DNA of 51,947 bases. It comes from Streptomyces adelaidensis (GTDB lineage: Bacteria > Actinomycetota > Actinomycetes > Streptomycetales > Streptomycetaceae). How positions within the stretch are numbered: position 1 is the stretch's first letter; each line of letters begins with the position of its first letter. The notes beneath the pieces were generated by a model that was not told where the DNA came from, ran no database searches, and was given only the letters and a program-made list of their open reading frames with translations. The stretch is from positions 1 to 51,947 of the forward strand of contig NZ_JAEMUX010000062.1 of the NCBI RefSeq assembly GCF_016598475.1. The letters run 5' to 3'. The translations under genes and the position numbers were made by a program. Positions 6,702 through 15,078 of this stretch are shown here, one piece after another.

Positions 6702-8561
6702 ATGATTGCGACACTCCTCGTGGCCAACCGGGGCGAGATCGCCTGCCGCGTCTTCCGCACCTGCCGTGAGTTGGGAATCCGAACGGTCGCCGTGCACTCC
6801 GACGCCGATGAGAACGCCCTCCACGCGCGCGTGGCCGACGCGACGGTGCGACTCCCGGGCGCCACCCCCGCCGCCACCTACCTGCGCGGCGACCTGATCG
6901 TGAAGGCCGCCCTCGCCGCAGGCGCGGACGCGATCCACCCCGGCTACGGCTTCCTCTCCGAGAACGCCGACTTCGCCCGCGCCGTCCACGACGCCGGCCT
7001 CCTCTGGATCGGCCCGCCACCCGAGGCGATCGAGGCCATGGCGTCCAAGACACGCGCCAAGGAACTCATGGGCCTCGCCCCCCTCACCAAGGTCACCGAG
7101 AACGACCTGCCCGTCCTCGTCAAGGCCGCGGCGGGCGGCGGCGGACGCGGCATGCGCGTCGTCCGCGACCTCGCCGCCCTGGCCGACGAACTGACGGCGG
7201 CCCGCGCCGAGGCCCTGAGCGCATTCGGCGACGGCGAGGTCTTCGTCGAGCCGTACGTCGAGGTCGGCCGCCACGTCGAGGTGCAGATCCTCGCCGACAC
7301 CCACGGCACCATCTGGCCGCTCGGCACCCGCGACTGCTCCCTCCAGCGCCGCCACCAGAAGGTGATCGAGGAGGCCCCCGCCCCCGGCCTGCCCCCCGAA
7401 CTGACCGACTCCCTCCACGCCATGGCCGTACGGGCCGCCCGAGCCGTCGACTACGTCGGCGCCGGCACGGTCGAGTTCCTGATCGCCGACGGCCCCGACG
7501 CAGCCCCCACGGCCCACTTCCTGGAGATGAACACCCGCCTCCAGGTCGAACACCCCGTCACGGAAGCCGTCTTCGGCCTCGACCTCGTCGCCCTCCAGCT
7601 CCGCGTCGCCGAGGGCCACGCCCTCGAAACCGACCCCCCACGCGCGCGGGGCCACGCCGTCGAGGCCCGCCTCTACGCCGAGGACCCGGCCACCGACTGG
7701 ACCCCCCAGACCGGCACCCTCCACCGCCTCACCACCCCCGACGGCATCCGCCTCGACACCGGCTACACCGACGGCGACGACATCGGCGTCCACTACGACC
7801 CCATGCTCGCCAAGCTCATCGCCCACGCCCCCACCCGCCCGGAGGCCCTGCGGAAACTGGCCGCCGCCCTGGAGCGCACGACCCTCCACGGCCCGACCAC
7901 CAACAGAGACCTCCTGGTCCGCTCATTGCGCCACCCGGAGTTCACCTCCGGCCGCATGGACACGGGCTTCTACGACCGCCACCTCACCGACCTCACCACC
8001 CCCGCCCCCGACCCGTACGCCCCCCTGGCCGCCGCCCTCGCCGACGCCCACGGCCGCTCCCGCTTCGGCGGCTGGCGCAACCTCCCCTCCCACCCCCAGA
8101 CCAAGCGCTACGCGATGTCCGGGGAGGAGACCGAGGTCCACTACCGCCACACCCGCGAGGGCCTGACGGCGGACGGCGTACGCGTCATCACCGCGACCCC
8201 CACCCTGGTCGTCCTCGAAGCCGACGGCGTCCGCCGAAAGTTCGACGTCACCCGCTACGCCGACGACCAGATCCACGTGAACACCACCGTCCTCACCCCC
8301 CTCCCCCGCTTCCCCGACCCCACCAGCCAGCAACTCCCCGGCTCCCTCCTCGCCCCCATGCCCGGCACAGTCGTACGCCTCGCCGAGAACCTGACCCCGG
8401 GCACCCCCGTGACAGCCGGCCAACCCCTCCTCTGGCTGGAGGCGATGAAGATGGAACACAAGATCACAGCCCCGGTCACCGGCACGCTCACGGCTCTGCA
8501 CGCCGTACCTGGCCAACAGGTGGAGCCGGGCATGCTGCTGGCGGTGGTGGAGGGGGCTTAA
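6702..8561 (+). CDS. Acyl-CoA carboxylase, biotin carboxylase/BCCP (alpha) subunit
   Basis: 619 residues from ATG 6702, preceded by GTGAGGGACC. Domain order: biotin carboxylase N-domain (IATLLVANRGEIACRVFRT), ATP-grasp with glycine-rich loop KAAAGGGGRGMRVV (about 141-154), QRRHQKVIEEAP and EMNTRLQVEHPVTE, then a C-terminal biotinyl domain with EAMKMEH, the biotinylated lysine being Lys583. It carboxylates its biotin with bicarbonate and ATP for the beta subunit encoded upstream. It is about 40 residues shorter than typical MccA, mostly in the linker before the biotinyl domain. The frame stays open upstream through the 12-bp repeats, but no start codon there has a ribosome-binding site, so I do not extend it. 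Confidence 0.9.
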   Translation: MIATLLVANRGEIACRVFRTCRELGIRTVAVHSDADENALHARVADATVRLPGATPAATYLRGDLIVKAALAAGADAIHPGYGFLSENADFARAVHDAGLLWIGPPPEAIEAMASKTRAKELMGLAPLTKVTENDLPVLVKAAAGGGGRGMRVVRDLAALADELTAARAEALSAFGDGEVFVEPYVEVGRHVEVQILADTHGTIWPLGTRDCSLQRRHQKVIEEAPAPGLPPELTDSLHAMAVRAARAVDYVGAGTVEFLIADGPDAAPTAHFLEMNTRLQVEHPVTEAVFGLDLVALQLRVAEGHALETDPPRARGHAVEARLYAEDPATDWTPQTGTLHRLTTPDGIRLDTGYTDGDDIGVHYDPMLAKLIAHAPTRPEALRKLAAALERTTLHGPTTNRDLLVRSLRHPEFTSGRMDTGFYDRHLTDLTTPAPDPYAPLAAALADAHGRSRFGGWRNLPSHPQTKRYAMSGEETEVHYRHTREGLTADGVRVITATPTLVVLEADGVRRKFDVTRYADDQIHVNTTVLTPLPRFPDPTSQQLPGSLLAPMPGTVVRLAENLTPGTPVTAGQPLLWLEAMKMEHKITAPVTGTLTALHAVPGQQVEPGMLLAVVEGA

Positions 8562-8592
8562 GGGGCGCGGGGAACTGCGCGACAAGCCCCCA
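8562..8592 (+). repeat. Interspersed GC-rich element (copy 1)
   Basis: Directly after the stop codon comes GGGGCGCGGGGAACTGCGCG followed by ACAAGCCCC, the plus-strand form of a short element that recurs between genes in this window (20401, 23611, 26151, 30849, 30935, 38877, 43591). It lies in the 85-bp gap before the acyl-CoA dehydrogenase and may act as a 3' processing or stability element (inference). Confidence 0.7.
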
Positions 8593-8646
8593 CAACCCGC
8601 ACCCTCCAACAGACGAACCCACCCTCCCCCTTAGGAGTCCGCCCCC

Positions 8647-9813
8647 ATGCCCCCAGCCACCGTGGAATCCGAAGAACACAAAGCCCTACGAGCCGCCGTA
8701 TCCGCCCTGGGCAACCGCTACGGCCGCGCCTACATCACCAAGATCAACAAAGAGGGCGGCCACCCCGACGAACTCTGGTCCGAGGCCGCCAAGCTCGGCT
8801 ACCTGGGCGTCAACCTGCCGGAGGCATACGGCGGCGGAGGCGGCGGCATAGCCGAACTCTCCATAGTCCTCGAAGAGCTCGGCACCGCAGGCTGCCCCCT
8901 CCTCATGCTCATCGTCTCCCCGGCGATCTGCGGCACAGTGATCGCCCGCTTCGGCACGGAACCCCAGAAACAACAGTGGCTCCCCGGCCTCGCGGACGGC
9001 ACCCGCCTCATGGCCTTCGGCATAACGGAACCCGACGCCGGCTCCAACAGCCACCGCATCACCACCACAGCACGCAAGGACGAGACCGGCGACTGGCTCC
9101 TCACCGGCCGCAAGGTCTTCATCTCCGGCGTGGACAGGGCGGACGCGGTCCTCATGGTCGGCCGCACCGAGGACGCCCGCACCGGCACCCTGAAGCCCTG
9201 CCTCTTCATCGTCCCCACCGACACCCCCGGCTTCGAGTACCGCCAGATCGACATGGAACTCCGCGCCCCCGAAAAGCAGTTCGAACTCACCTTCGACGAC
9301 ATCCGCATCCCCGCCGACGCCCTCGTCGGCGACGAGAACGCCGGCCTGCTCCAGCTCTTCGCCGGCCTCAACCCCGAACGCATCATGACCGCCGCCTTCG
9401 CGATCGGCATGGCCCGCTACGCCCTCACCAAGGCCGTCGAGTACGCCCGCGACCGCACCGTATGGAGCCGGCCCATCGGCGCCCACCAGGCGATCGCCCA
9501 CCCCCTCGCCCAGTCCCACATCGAACTCGAACTGGCCCGCCTGATGATGAACAAGGCGGCCCACCTCTACGACGCAGGGGACGACGCGGCGGCAGGCGAG
9601 GCCGCCAACATGGCCAAGTACGCGGCGGGGGAGGCCTGCGTGAAGGCCGTCGACCAGGCCGTGCACACCCTCGGCGGCAACGGCCTCACCGCCGAGTTCG
9701 GCCTCGCCTCGCTGATTACGGCGGCGCGCGTGTCTCGTATCGCGCCGGTGAGCCGGGAGATGATTCTCAACTACGTCTCCCACCAGACCCTGGGCCTCCC
9801 GAAGTCGTACTAA
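8647..9813 (+). CDS. Acyl-CoA dehydrogenase
   Basis: 388 residues from ATG 8647 (TTAGGAG ribosome-binding site). A full-length FAD-dependent acyl-CoA dehydrogenase: N-terminal helical domain, the FAD-binding segment MAFGITEPDAGSNSHRIT (about 121-138), the beta-domain motif WLLTGRKVFISGVDRAD, and the C-terminal helical bundle with the QAVHTLGGNGLTAEF motif. It oxidises an acyl-CoA to the enoyl-CoA with electron-transfer flavoprotein as acceptor. In this operon it would make the substrate of the carboxylase, as AtuD/LiuB-type enzymes do in Pseudomonas (inference). The stop codon abuts a 103-bp inverted-repeat element. Confidence 0.9.
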   Translation: MPPATVESEEHKALRAAVSALGNRYGRAYITKINKEGGHPDELWSEAAKLGYLGVNLPEAYGGGGGGIAELSIVLEELGTAGCPLLMLIVSPAICGTVIARFGTEPQKQQWLPGLADGTRLMAFGITEPDAGSNSHRITTTARKDETGDWLLTGRKVFISGVDRADAVLMVGRTEDARTGTLKPCLFIVPTDTPGFEYRQIDMELRAPEKQFELTFDDIRIPADALVGDENAGLLQLFAGLNPERIMTAAFAIGMARYALTKAVEYARDRTVWSRPIGAHQAIAHPLAQSHIELELARLMMNKAAHLYDAGDDAAAGEAANMAKYAAGEACVKAVDQAVHTLGGNGLTAEFGLASLITAARVSRIAPVSREMILNYVSHQTLGLPKSY

Positions 9814-9915
9814 GGGGGTGTTGCGAACGTCCCGCACAGCACCCACGGCGCCCGGCACGCCGAGGGCACGCACCGAACACCGCGGGCACCGCACGGGACG
9901 TTCACAACACCCCCT
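9813..9915. mobile_element. MITE-like element with 22-bp terminal inverted repeats
   Basis: The arms 9813-9834 (AGGGGGTGTTGCGAACGTCC plus CG) and 9894-9915 are inverted copies with one mismatch, separated by 59 bp of GC-rich DNA without an ORF. Each arm is bordered by a TA (CTA-AGGGGG... and ...CCCCCTA-G), as for elements that insert at TA. The total of 103 bp fits a non-autonomous miniature element or a large transcribed hairpin. No transposase in the window has visibly matching ends. Confidence 0.6.
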
Positions 9916-9933
9916 AGCCGCCTTGGAGGAACC

Positions 9934-11502
9934 ATGTTCCGCAGCGAGTACGCAGACATCCCGCCCGTCGAACTCCCCATCCACGAAGCCGTACTGGGCC
10001 ACGCCGCCCGGTTCGGCGACACACCCGCGCTGATCGACGGCGTCGACGGCACGACCCTCACCTACGAGCAGGTCGACCGTTTCCACCGGCGGCTGGCCGC
10101 CGCGTTCGCCGAGGCCGGTGTCCGCAAGGGCGATGTCCTCGCCCTGCACAGCCCCAACACGATCGCCTACCCGACCGCCTTCTACGCGGCCACGCGCGCC
10201 GGCGCCACGGTCACCACCGTGCACCCGCTGGCCACCCCCGGCGAGCTGGCCAAACAGCTCAGGGACTCCGGCGCGAGCTGGATCGTCACGGTCTCCCCCC
10301 TCCTCGAAAGCGCCCGCGCCGCCGCCGAACGCGTAGGCGGCATACGGGAGATCTTCGTCTGCGACAGCGCCCCCGGGCACCGCTCCCTGATCGACATGCT
10401 CGCCTCCGCCGCCCCCGAACCGGCCGTCGACATCGACCCGGTGACAGACCTGGCGGCCCTCCCGTACTCCTCCGGCACGACCGGCGTCCCCAAGGGGGTC
10501 ATGCTCACCCACCGGTCCATCGCCACCAACCTCGCCCAGCTCGAACACGTCATGCCGGCCGGCCCCGGCGACCGCATCCTCGCCGTCCTGCCGTTCTTCC
10601 ACATCTACGGCCTCACCGCCCTCATGAACGCCCCCCTGCGGCTCGGCGCCACAGTCGTCGTCCTGCCCCGCTTCGACCTGGAGACCTACCTCGCGGCCAT
10701 CGCCAAGCACCGCATCACCCACCTCTACGTGGCCCCGCCGATCGTCCTCGCCCTCGCCAAACACCCCGCCGCCGAGCGCTACGACCTCTCCACGGTCCGC
10801 CACATCCTCTCCGCCGCCGCACCCCTCGACGCGAAACTGGCCGCGGCCTGCTCCACCCGCCTCGGCCTGCCGCCCGTCGTCCAGGCCTACGGCATGACCG
10901 AACTCTCCCCCTGCTCCCACCTGGTGCCCCTCGCCCAGGCAGCCACAGCGCCCCCCGGCACCGTCGGCAAGCTCATCGCCGGCACCGAGATGCGGATCGT
11001 CTCCCTCGACGACCCCGGCAAGGAGCTCGGCGCCGGCGAACAGGGCGAGATCGTCCTGCGCGGCCCCCAGGTCATGAAGGGCTACCTGGGCCGCCCCCAG
11101 GACACCGACGACATGATCGACACCGACGGCTGGCTCTCCACCGGAGACGTCGGGTACACCGACGCCGACGGCTGGCTGTACATCGTCGACCGCGTCAAGG
11201 AACTCATCAAATACAAGGGCTTCCAGGTCGCCCCCGCCGAACTCGAAGCCCTCCTCGTCACCCACCCCGGCATAGCCGACGCCGCCGTCGTCGGCCACTA
11301 CAACGACGACGGCAACGAGGTCCCCCACGCCTTCGTCGTCCGCCACCCCACGGCCGCCGACCTCTCCGAGGGCGAGATCATGATGTACGTCGCCGAACGC
11401 GTCGCCCCCTACAAACGCGTCCGCCACGTCACCTTCATCGCCGGCATCCCCCGCGCCACCTCCGGGAAGATCCTCCGCCGCGAACTACGGGACCGCCTGT
11501 GA
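9934..11502 (+). CDS. 4-coumarate/cinnamate:CoA ligase family protein
   Basis: 522 residues from ATG 9934 (TTGGAGGAACC ribosome-binding site). An ANL-superfamily adenylating enzyme with the P-loop-like SSGTTGVPKGVM (about 179), YGMTELSP (about 319), DGWLSTGDVGY and the C-terminal catalytic lysine Lys512 in ATSGKILRREL. It activates a carboxylic acid to its CoA thioester via the acyl-AMP. From memory, the S. coelicolor gene in this place (SCO4383) was described as a cinnamate:CoA ligase; here the operon context (carboxylase, dehydrogenase, hydratase) suggests a catabolic role with an isoprenoid or aryl-alkanoic acid. The stop overlaps the next start (GTGA). Confidence 0.88.
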   Translation: MFRSEYADIPPVELPIHEAVLGHAARFGDTPALIDGVDGTTLTYEQVDRFHRRLAAAFAEAGVRKGDVLALHSPNTIAYPTAFYAATRAGATVTTVHPLATPGELAKQLRDSGASWIVTVSPLLESARAAAERVGGIREIFVCDSAPGHRSLIDMLASAAPEPAVDIDPVTDLAALPYSSGTTGVPKGVMLTHRSIATNLAQLEHVMPAGPGDRILAVLPFFHIYGLTALMNAPLRLGATVVVLPRFDLETYLAAIAKHRITHLYVAPPIVLALAKHPAAERYDLSTVRHILSAAAPLDAKLAAACSTRLGLPPVVQAYGMTELSPCSHLVPLAQAATAPPGTVGKLIAGTEMRIVSLDDPGKELGAGEQGEIVLRGPQVMKGYLGRPQDTDDMIDTDGWLSTGDVGYTDADGWLYIVDRVKELIKYKGFQVAPAELEALLVTHPGIADAAVVGHYNDDGNEVPHAFVVRHPTAADLSEGEIMMYVAERVAPYKRVRHVTFIAGIPRATSGKILRRELRDRL

Positions 11503-12236
11503 CCGACCTCGTCCGCCACGCCCACGACCGGGGCGTCACCACCCTCACCCTCGACTCCCCGGCCAACCGCAACGCCCTGTCGGCCCAGCTGGTGCGCGAA
11601 CTGTCGGACGCGCTGACCCGCTGCGGCAACGACGACGACGTACGCGCCGTCCTCCTCACCCACACCGGGAACACCTTCTGCGCGGGCGCCGACCTGCGCC
11701 ACCCTCCCCACCCCGAGGAACTGGTCAGGCTGCTCCGGCAGATCGTCAAGCTGCGCAAGCCCGTCGTCGCCCGCGTCACCGGCCATGTCCGGGCGGGCGG
11801 CCTCGGCCTGCTCGCCGCCTGCGACATCGCCGCCGCCGGCCCCGAGGCCACCTTCGCCTTCACCGAGGTCCGCATCGGCGTCGCCCCCGCCGTCATCTCG
11901 CTGACCCTGCTGCCCCGCACCGACCCGCGCGCCCTCACCCGCTACTACCTCACCGGCGAGAAGTTCGACCCCGCCGAGGCCACCCGCATCGGCCTGCTCA
12001 CCGCCACCGGCGCGGACGTCGACGACGTACTCGAACCCGTCCTCGACGGCCTGCGCCGAGCCTCCCCGAAGGCCCTGGCGGAGACGAAACGGCTGCTCAC
12101 AGCTAAGGTGCTGGAATCCTTCGACCAGGACGCGGGCAGGCTGAGCAGGCTCTCGGCCCGGCTGTTCGACTCCGACGAGGCGGACGAAGGGATGAGGGCC
12201 TTCCGAGAAAGACGGGATCCGCAATGGGTGGTGTGA
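11499..12236 (+). CDS. Enoyl-CoA hydratase/isomerase family protein
   Basis: 245 residues from GTG 11499, coupled to the ligase by GTGA overlap. Crotonase fold: LDSPANRNALSAQL, first oxyanion-hole segment FCAGADLRHP (about 62-71), second RAGGLGLLAACDIAAA (about 97-112), and a C-terminal trimerisation helix. The usual first catalytic glutamate region (…NALVGGG… in rat hydratase) is not obvious here, while FTEVRIGVAP keeps the position of the second. It would hydrate the unsaturated acyl-CoA formed by the dehydrogenase/carboxylase. Slightly shorter than the family norm of about 260. Confidence 0.85.
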   Translation: MTDLVRHAHDRGVTTLTLDSPANRNALSAQLVRELSDALTRCGNDDDVRAVLLTHTGNTFCAGADLRHPPHPEELVRLLRQIVKLRKPVVARVTGHVRAGGLGLLAACDIAAAGPEATFAFTEVRIGVAPAVISLTLLPRTDPRALTRYYLTGEKFDPAEATRIGLLTATGADVDDVLEPVLDGLRRASPKALAETKRLLTAKVLESFDQDAGRLSRLSARLFDSDEADEGMRAFRERRDPQWVV

Positions 12237-12832
12237 CCATGGTCGGCGCGTTCGACCGTGCACCGAAGCAGGACCGCAGCCGGGCCACCCGGCAGCGACT
12301 CCTCCAGGCCGCCGTCGCCTGCCTCGCCGAACACGGCTGGGCCGGCTCCACCGTCTCCGTCGTCGCCGAACGCGCCGGCGTCTCCCGGGGCGCCGCACAA
12401 CACCACTTCCGCACCCGCGAGGACCTCTTCACCGCCGCCGTCGAATACGTCGCCGAAGAACGCTCCCTCGCCCTGCGCGCCCTCTTCCCCGAAGGCACCC
12501 CCGACCGCCGCGCCGTCGTCGCCGCCGTCGTCGACCTCTACACCGGCCCCCTCTTCCGCGCCGCCCTCCACCTCTGGGTCGCCGCCTCCAACGAGGACCA
12601 GCTCCGCCCCCGCGTCACCGAGCTCGAAGGCCACGTCGGCCGCGAGACCCACCGCATCGCCGTCTACCTCCTGCGCGCCGACGAAACCGTCCCCGGCGTC
12701 CGCGAAACCGTCCAGGGCCTCCTCGACATGGCCCGCGGCCTCGGCCTCGCCAACCTCCTCACCGACGACACCGGCCGCCGCGACAAGGTCGTCGCCCAAT
12801 GGGCCGCCCTGCTGGACGAAACCCTGGGCTGA
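12224..12832 (+). CDS. TetR-family transcriptional regulator
   Basis: 202 residues from ATG 12224; ATG 12239 is an alternative. The former overlaps the hydratase end by 13 bp. Residues about 18-65 form the TetR HTH (RSRATRQRLLQAAVACLAEH, SVVAERAGVSRGAAQHHFRT), and the rest is the helical ligand-binding domain. Closing an acyl-CoA operon, it is the obvious candidate repressor, probably sensing an acyl-CoA and acting at the palindrome 2097-2110 (inference). No separate promoter is visible, so it is probably co-transcribed. Confidence 0.85.
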   Translation: MGGVTMVGAFDRAPKQDRSRATRQRLLQAAVACLAEHGWAGSTVSVVAERAGVSRGAAQHHFRTREDLFTAAVEYVAEERSLALRALFPEGTPDRRAVVAAVVDLYTGPLFRAALHLWVAASNEDQLRPRVTELEGHVGRETHRIAVYLLRADETVPGVRETVQGLLDMARGLGLANLLTDDTGRRDKVVAQWAALLDETLG

Positions 12833-12848
12833 GCCACTCCCTATTCAG

Positions 12849-12896
12849 CCGCTCAGGGACTCAGCTCCTCAGGGACTCAGCCGCTCAGGGACTCAG
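12849..12896. repeat. 16-bp triplicated repeat spanning the pdxH stop codon
   Basis: Three tandem copies of CCGCTCAGGGACTCAG (12849-12864, 12865-12880 with two changes, 12881-12896). The last copy contains the pdxH stop codon and the two before it lie just past its 3' end, so the gene end appears to have been duplicated twice. No stem-loop of note. Confidence 0.85.
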
Positions 12897-13556
12897 CCGC
12901 TCCACCCGCCACGACCCGTCCGGCTCCGCCACGTACCGCAACCGGTCGTGCAGCCGGTTCCACCGCCCCTGCCAGAACTCCACACTCCGCGGCGCCACCC
13001 GGAAACCACCCCAGTTCGGCGGCACCGGCACCTGCTCACCCTCCGGATACCGGGCCAGCAACTCCGCGTACGCCGCGTCCAGTTCGGCCCGCGAATAGAT
13101 CACCGACGACTGCACACTCGCCCACGCCCCCAGCTGCGAACCATGCGGCCGCGTCCGGAAGTACGCCGCCGTCTCGTCCCGCCCCGTCCGCCGCGCCGTC
13201 CCGCTCACGATCACCTGCCGGGCCACCGCATGCCACGGGAACAGCAACGAGACGTACGGGTTCTCCGCCAGGTCACGAGCCTTACGGGAGTCGTAGTTCG
13301 TGAAGAAGACGAAGCCCTGCTCGTCGTACGCCTTCATCAGCACCGTACGAGAACTGGGGCGCCCCTCGGCATCCGCCGTCGACACCACCATGGCGTTCGG
13401 CTCGAACACCCCGCCCTCCTGAGCGGCCTGCCCGAACCACCGCCCGAACTGCTCCATCGGACCACCGGCGAGCTCGCCCTCGTCGAGTCCGTCGGCCCGG
13501 TACTGCTTGCGCATGAGAGCGGGATCAGGCACGGGTTCGAGACCGGGATCGTTCAC
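12885..13556 (-). CDS. pdxH: Pyridoxamine 5'-phosphate oxidase
   Basis: 223 residues from GTG 13556, chosen over a longer frame because AGGA lies about 9 bases upstream and family proteins start near this point (VNDPGLEPVPDP). FMN-dependent oxidase of pyridoxine/pyridoxamine phosphate to pyridoxal phosphate. Visible: the FMN/substrate segment SSRTVLMKAYDEQGFVFFTN (about 70-89), YDSRKARDLAENP, LFPWHAVARQVIVSG, and the C-terminal WNRLHDRLRY substrate motif. Cytosolic homodimer; length normal. It diverges from the citrate synthase gene, an arrangement I recall from S. coelicolor. Confidence 0.93.
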   Translation of the reverse strand: MNDPGLEPVPDPALMRKQYRADGLDEGELAGGPMEQFGRWFGQAAQEGGVFEPNAMVVSTADAEGRPSSRTVLMKAYDEQGFVFFTNYDSRKARDLAENPYVSLLFPWHAVARQVIVSGTARRTGRDETAAYFRTRPHGSQLGAWASVQSSVIYSRAELDAAYAELLARYPEGEQVPVPPNWGGFRVAPRSVEFWQGRWNRLHDRLRYVAEPDGSWRVERLSP

Positions 13557-13597
13557 ATGGTCATCCTGCCGTATCGACGGCAGACAGGACGGATGGT

Positions 13598-13647
13598 GGC
13601 ACTGAGTGCCGCACGCCCTCCCCAAACCTGGCACTCAGGGGTATGGT
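13598..13647. promoter_or_regulatory. Palindromic control region between pdxH and citrate synthase genes
   Basis: GGCACTGAGTGCC (13598-13610) is a perfect 6-1-6 palindrome. CTGGCACTCAG (13628-13638) repeats its half-site 20 bp on, followed by TATGGT (13642-13647), a possible -10. The GGCACTC/GAGTGCC halves recall CIRCE half-sites, but the 9-bp CIRCE spacing is absent. A shared operator for the divergent pair is likely; the regulator is unknown. Confidence 0.35.
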
Positions 13648-13734
13648 GCTGGAACATTCTTGGTGGGGGCCGCCAGCCGCGCACGCCCCTCCGCCGCACG
13701 AACCCCTGTCGCTCACATCAAGAGGAGCCGCCTG

Positions 13735-14835
13735 ATGTCCGACTTCGTACCCGGGCTCGAAGGAGTCATCGCGTTCGAGACGGAGATCGCCGAACCGGAC
13801 AAGGAGGGCGGCGCCCTGCGGTACCGGGGCGTCGACATCGAGGACCTGGTCGGCCACGTCTCCTTCGGCAACGTCTGGGGCCTCCTCGTCGACGGCGCCT
13901 TCAACCCCGGCCTGCCGCCCGCCGAACCCTTCCCCATCCCCGTCCACTCGGGTGACATCCGCGTCGACGTCCAGTCCGCGCTCGCCATGCTCGCCCCGGT
14001 CTGGGGCCTCAAGCCCCTCCTCGACATCGACGAGCAGCAGGCCCGCGCCGACCTCGCCCGCGCCGCCGTCATGGCCCTCTCCTACGTCGCCCAGTCCGCC
14101 CGCGGCCAGGGCCTGCCCATGGTCCCGCAGCGCGAGATCGACAAGGCCCAGTCCGTCGTCGAACGCTTCATGATCCGCTGGCGCGGCGAACCCGACCCCA
14201 AGCACGTGGCAGCGGTCGACGCCTACTGGACCTCAGCGGCCGAGCACGGCATGAACGCCTCCACCTTCACGGCGAGGGTCATCGCGTCGACGGGCGCGGA
14301 CGTGGCGGCGGCCCTCTCCGGCGCCGTAGGAGCCATGTCGGGCCCCCTCCACGGCGGCGCGCCCTCCCGGGTCCTCGGCATGATCGAAGAGATCGAACGC
14401 ACAGGCGACGCCGACGCCTACGTAAAACGAGCCCTCGACAAGGGCGAACGCCTCATGGGCTTCGGCCACCGCGTCTACCGCGCCGAGGACCCCCGCGCCC
14501 GCGTCCTGCGCCGCACCGCCCGCGACCTCGGCGCCCCCCGCTTCGAGGTCGCCGAAGCCCTGGAAAAGGCGGCCCTGGCCGAACTCCACGCCCGCCGCCC
14601 CGACCGCGTCCTCGCCACGAACGTCGAATTCTGGGCCGCCATCGTCCTCGACTTCGCCGAGGTCCCGGCCCACATGTTCACCTCCATGTTCACCTGCGCC
14701 CGCACGGCCGGCTGGTCGGCGCACATCCTGGAACAGAAGCGCACCGGCCGCCTCGTCCGCCCCTCCGCCCGCTACACCGGCCCCGGCTCACGAGACCCCA
14801 GGGACATCGAGGGCTACGACGGCATCACCCGCTAG
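13735..14835 (+). CDS. Citrate synthase, second type (citrate synthase 2)
   Basis: 366 residues from ATG 13735 with AAGAGGAG ribosome-binding site. Condenses oxaloacetate with acetyl-CoA. Catalytic landmarks: SGPLHGGAPSRVLGM (first His, about 200-214), GFGHRVYRAEDPRARV (second His, about 243) and TNVEFWAAIVLDFAEVP with the acidic residue. Length fits the short bacterial/methylcitrate-like type (about 370) rather than the hexameric GltA type. The family also includes 2-methylcitrate synthases, so propionyl-CoA as substrate cannot be excluded. Monocistronic; a large GC-rich stem at 14851-14925 follows and may terminate it. Confidence 0.9.
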   Translation: MSDFVPGLEGVIAFETEIAEPDKEGGALRYRGVDIEDLVGHVSFGNVWGLLVDGAFNPGLPPAEPFPIPVHSGDIRVDVQSALAMLAPVWGLKPLLDIDEQQARADLARAAVMALSYVAQSARGQGLPMVPQREIDKAQSVVERFMIRWRGEPDPKHVAAVDAYWTSAAEHGMNASTFTARVIASTGADVAAALSGAVGAMSGPLHGGAPSRVLGMIEEIERTGDADAYVKRALDKGERLMGFGHRVYRAEDPRARVLRRTARDLGAPRFEVAEALEKAALAELHARRPDRVLATNVEFWAAIVLDFAEVPAHMFTSMFTCARTAGWSAHILEQKRTGRLVRPSARYTGPGSRDPRDIEGYDGITR

Positions 14836-14850
14836 CCCCGCAAACGCAGA

Positions 14851-15072
14851 CGACCCGCAGGCTCTGGGTCCCTCCACCACCAGGGCGGAGAAGCCGGCCG
14901 GACGTACCGGCGAGTCTGCGGGTCGGGTGACTGCTTGAGATTGGGCCGGCTGCACGCTCAACTCACGCGCTGCTCCGGCACCGCACTGTGTGTGGTGCTG
15001 GGCTGCTAGCCCGCAGCCACCTCGCACGTCCGGGTTTCATACATGTACCCGATCACCTCCCTTTCTTGCGTA
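14851..15072 (-). ncRNA. Candidate structured small RNA downstream of iscB
   Basis: The 289-bp interval between the citrate synthase stop and the iscB stop contains a minus-strand promoter (15079-15107), a 12-codon ORF with an exceptional ribosome-binding site, and four hairpins. These are GGCTGC/GCAGCC (15001-15018, enclosing the ORF's stop codon), GCACC/GGTGC (14978-14998), GCCGG-ACGTA-CCGGC (14897-14911), and an enclosing 10-bp stem 14851-14860/14916-14925. No larger gene follows on this strand, so the transcript would be a free small RNA or a small-protein mRNA. It could alternatively be an attenuator whose downstream gene was lost. 5' end taken about 7 nt after the -10; 3' end at the large stem. 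Confidence 0.45.
15006..15044 (-). CDS. 12-residue ORF with near-complete anti-Shine-Dalgarno complement
   Basis: ATG 15044 to TAG 15006 encodes MYETRTCEVAAG. Eleven bases before the ATG ends a GGAGG inside AGAAAGGGAGGTGATC (15051-15066), which matches the complement of the 16S 3' end over 15 bases with a single extra G. The stop codon lies in the loop of a GGCTGC/GCAGCC hairpin, so translating ribosomes would disrupt that hairpin. This is the layout of a regulatory leader peptide, but no gene follows on this strand. Peptide expression is inferred only from the ribosome-binding site. Confidence 0.45.
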   Translation of the reverse strand: MYETRTCEVAAG

Positions 15073-15078
15073 CGTCCC

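Noticed and set aside
4321..7053. 910-codon minus-strand frame opposite the carboxylase genes
   Set aside because: Arg/Pro-rich shadow plus repeat-derived Ala-Leu-Pro-Arg units; plus-strand genes are unambiguous.
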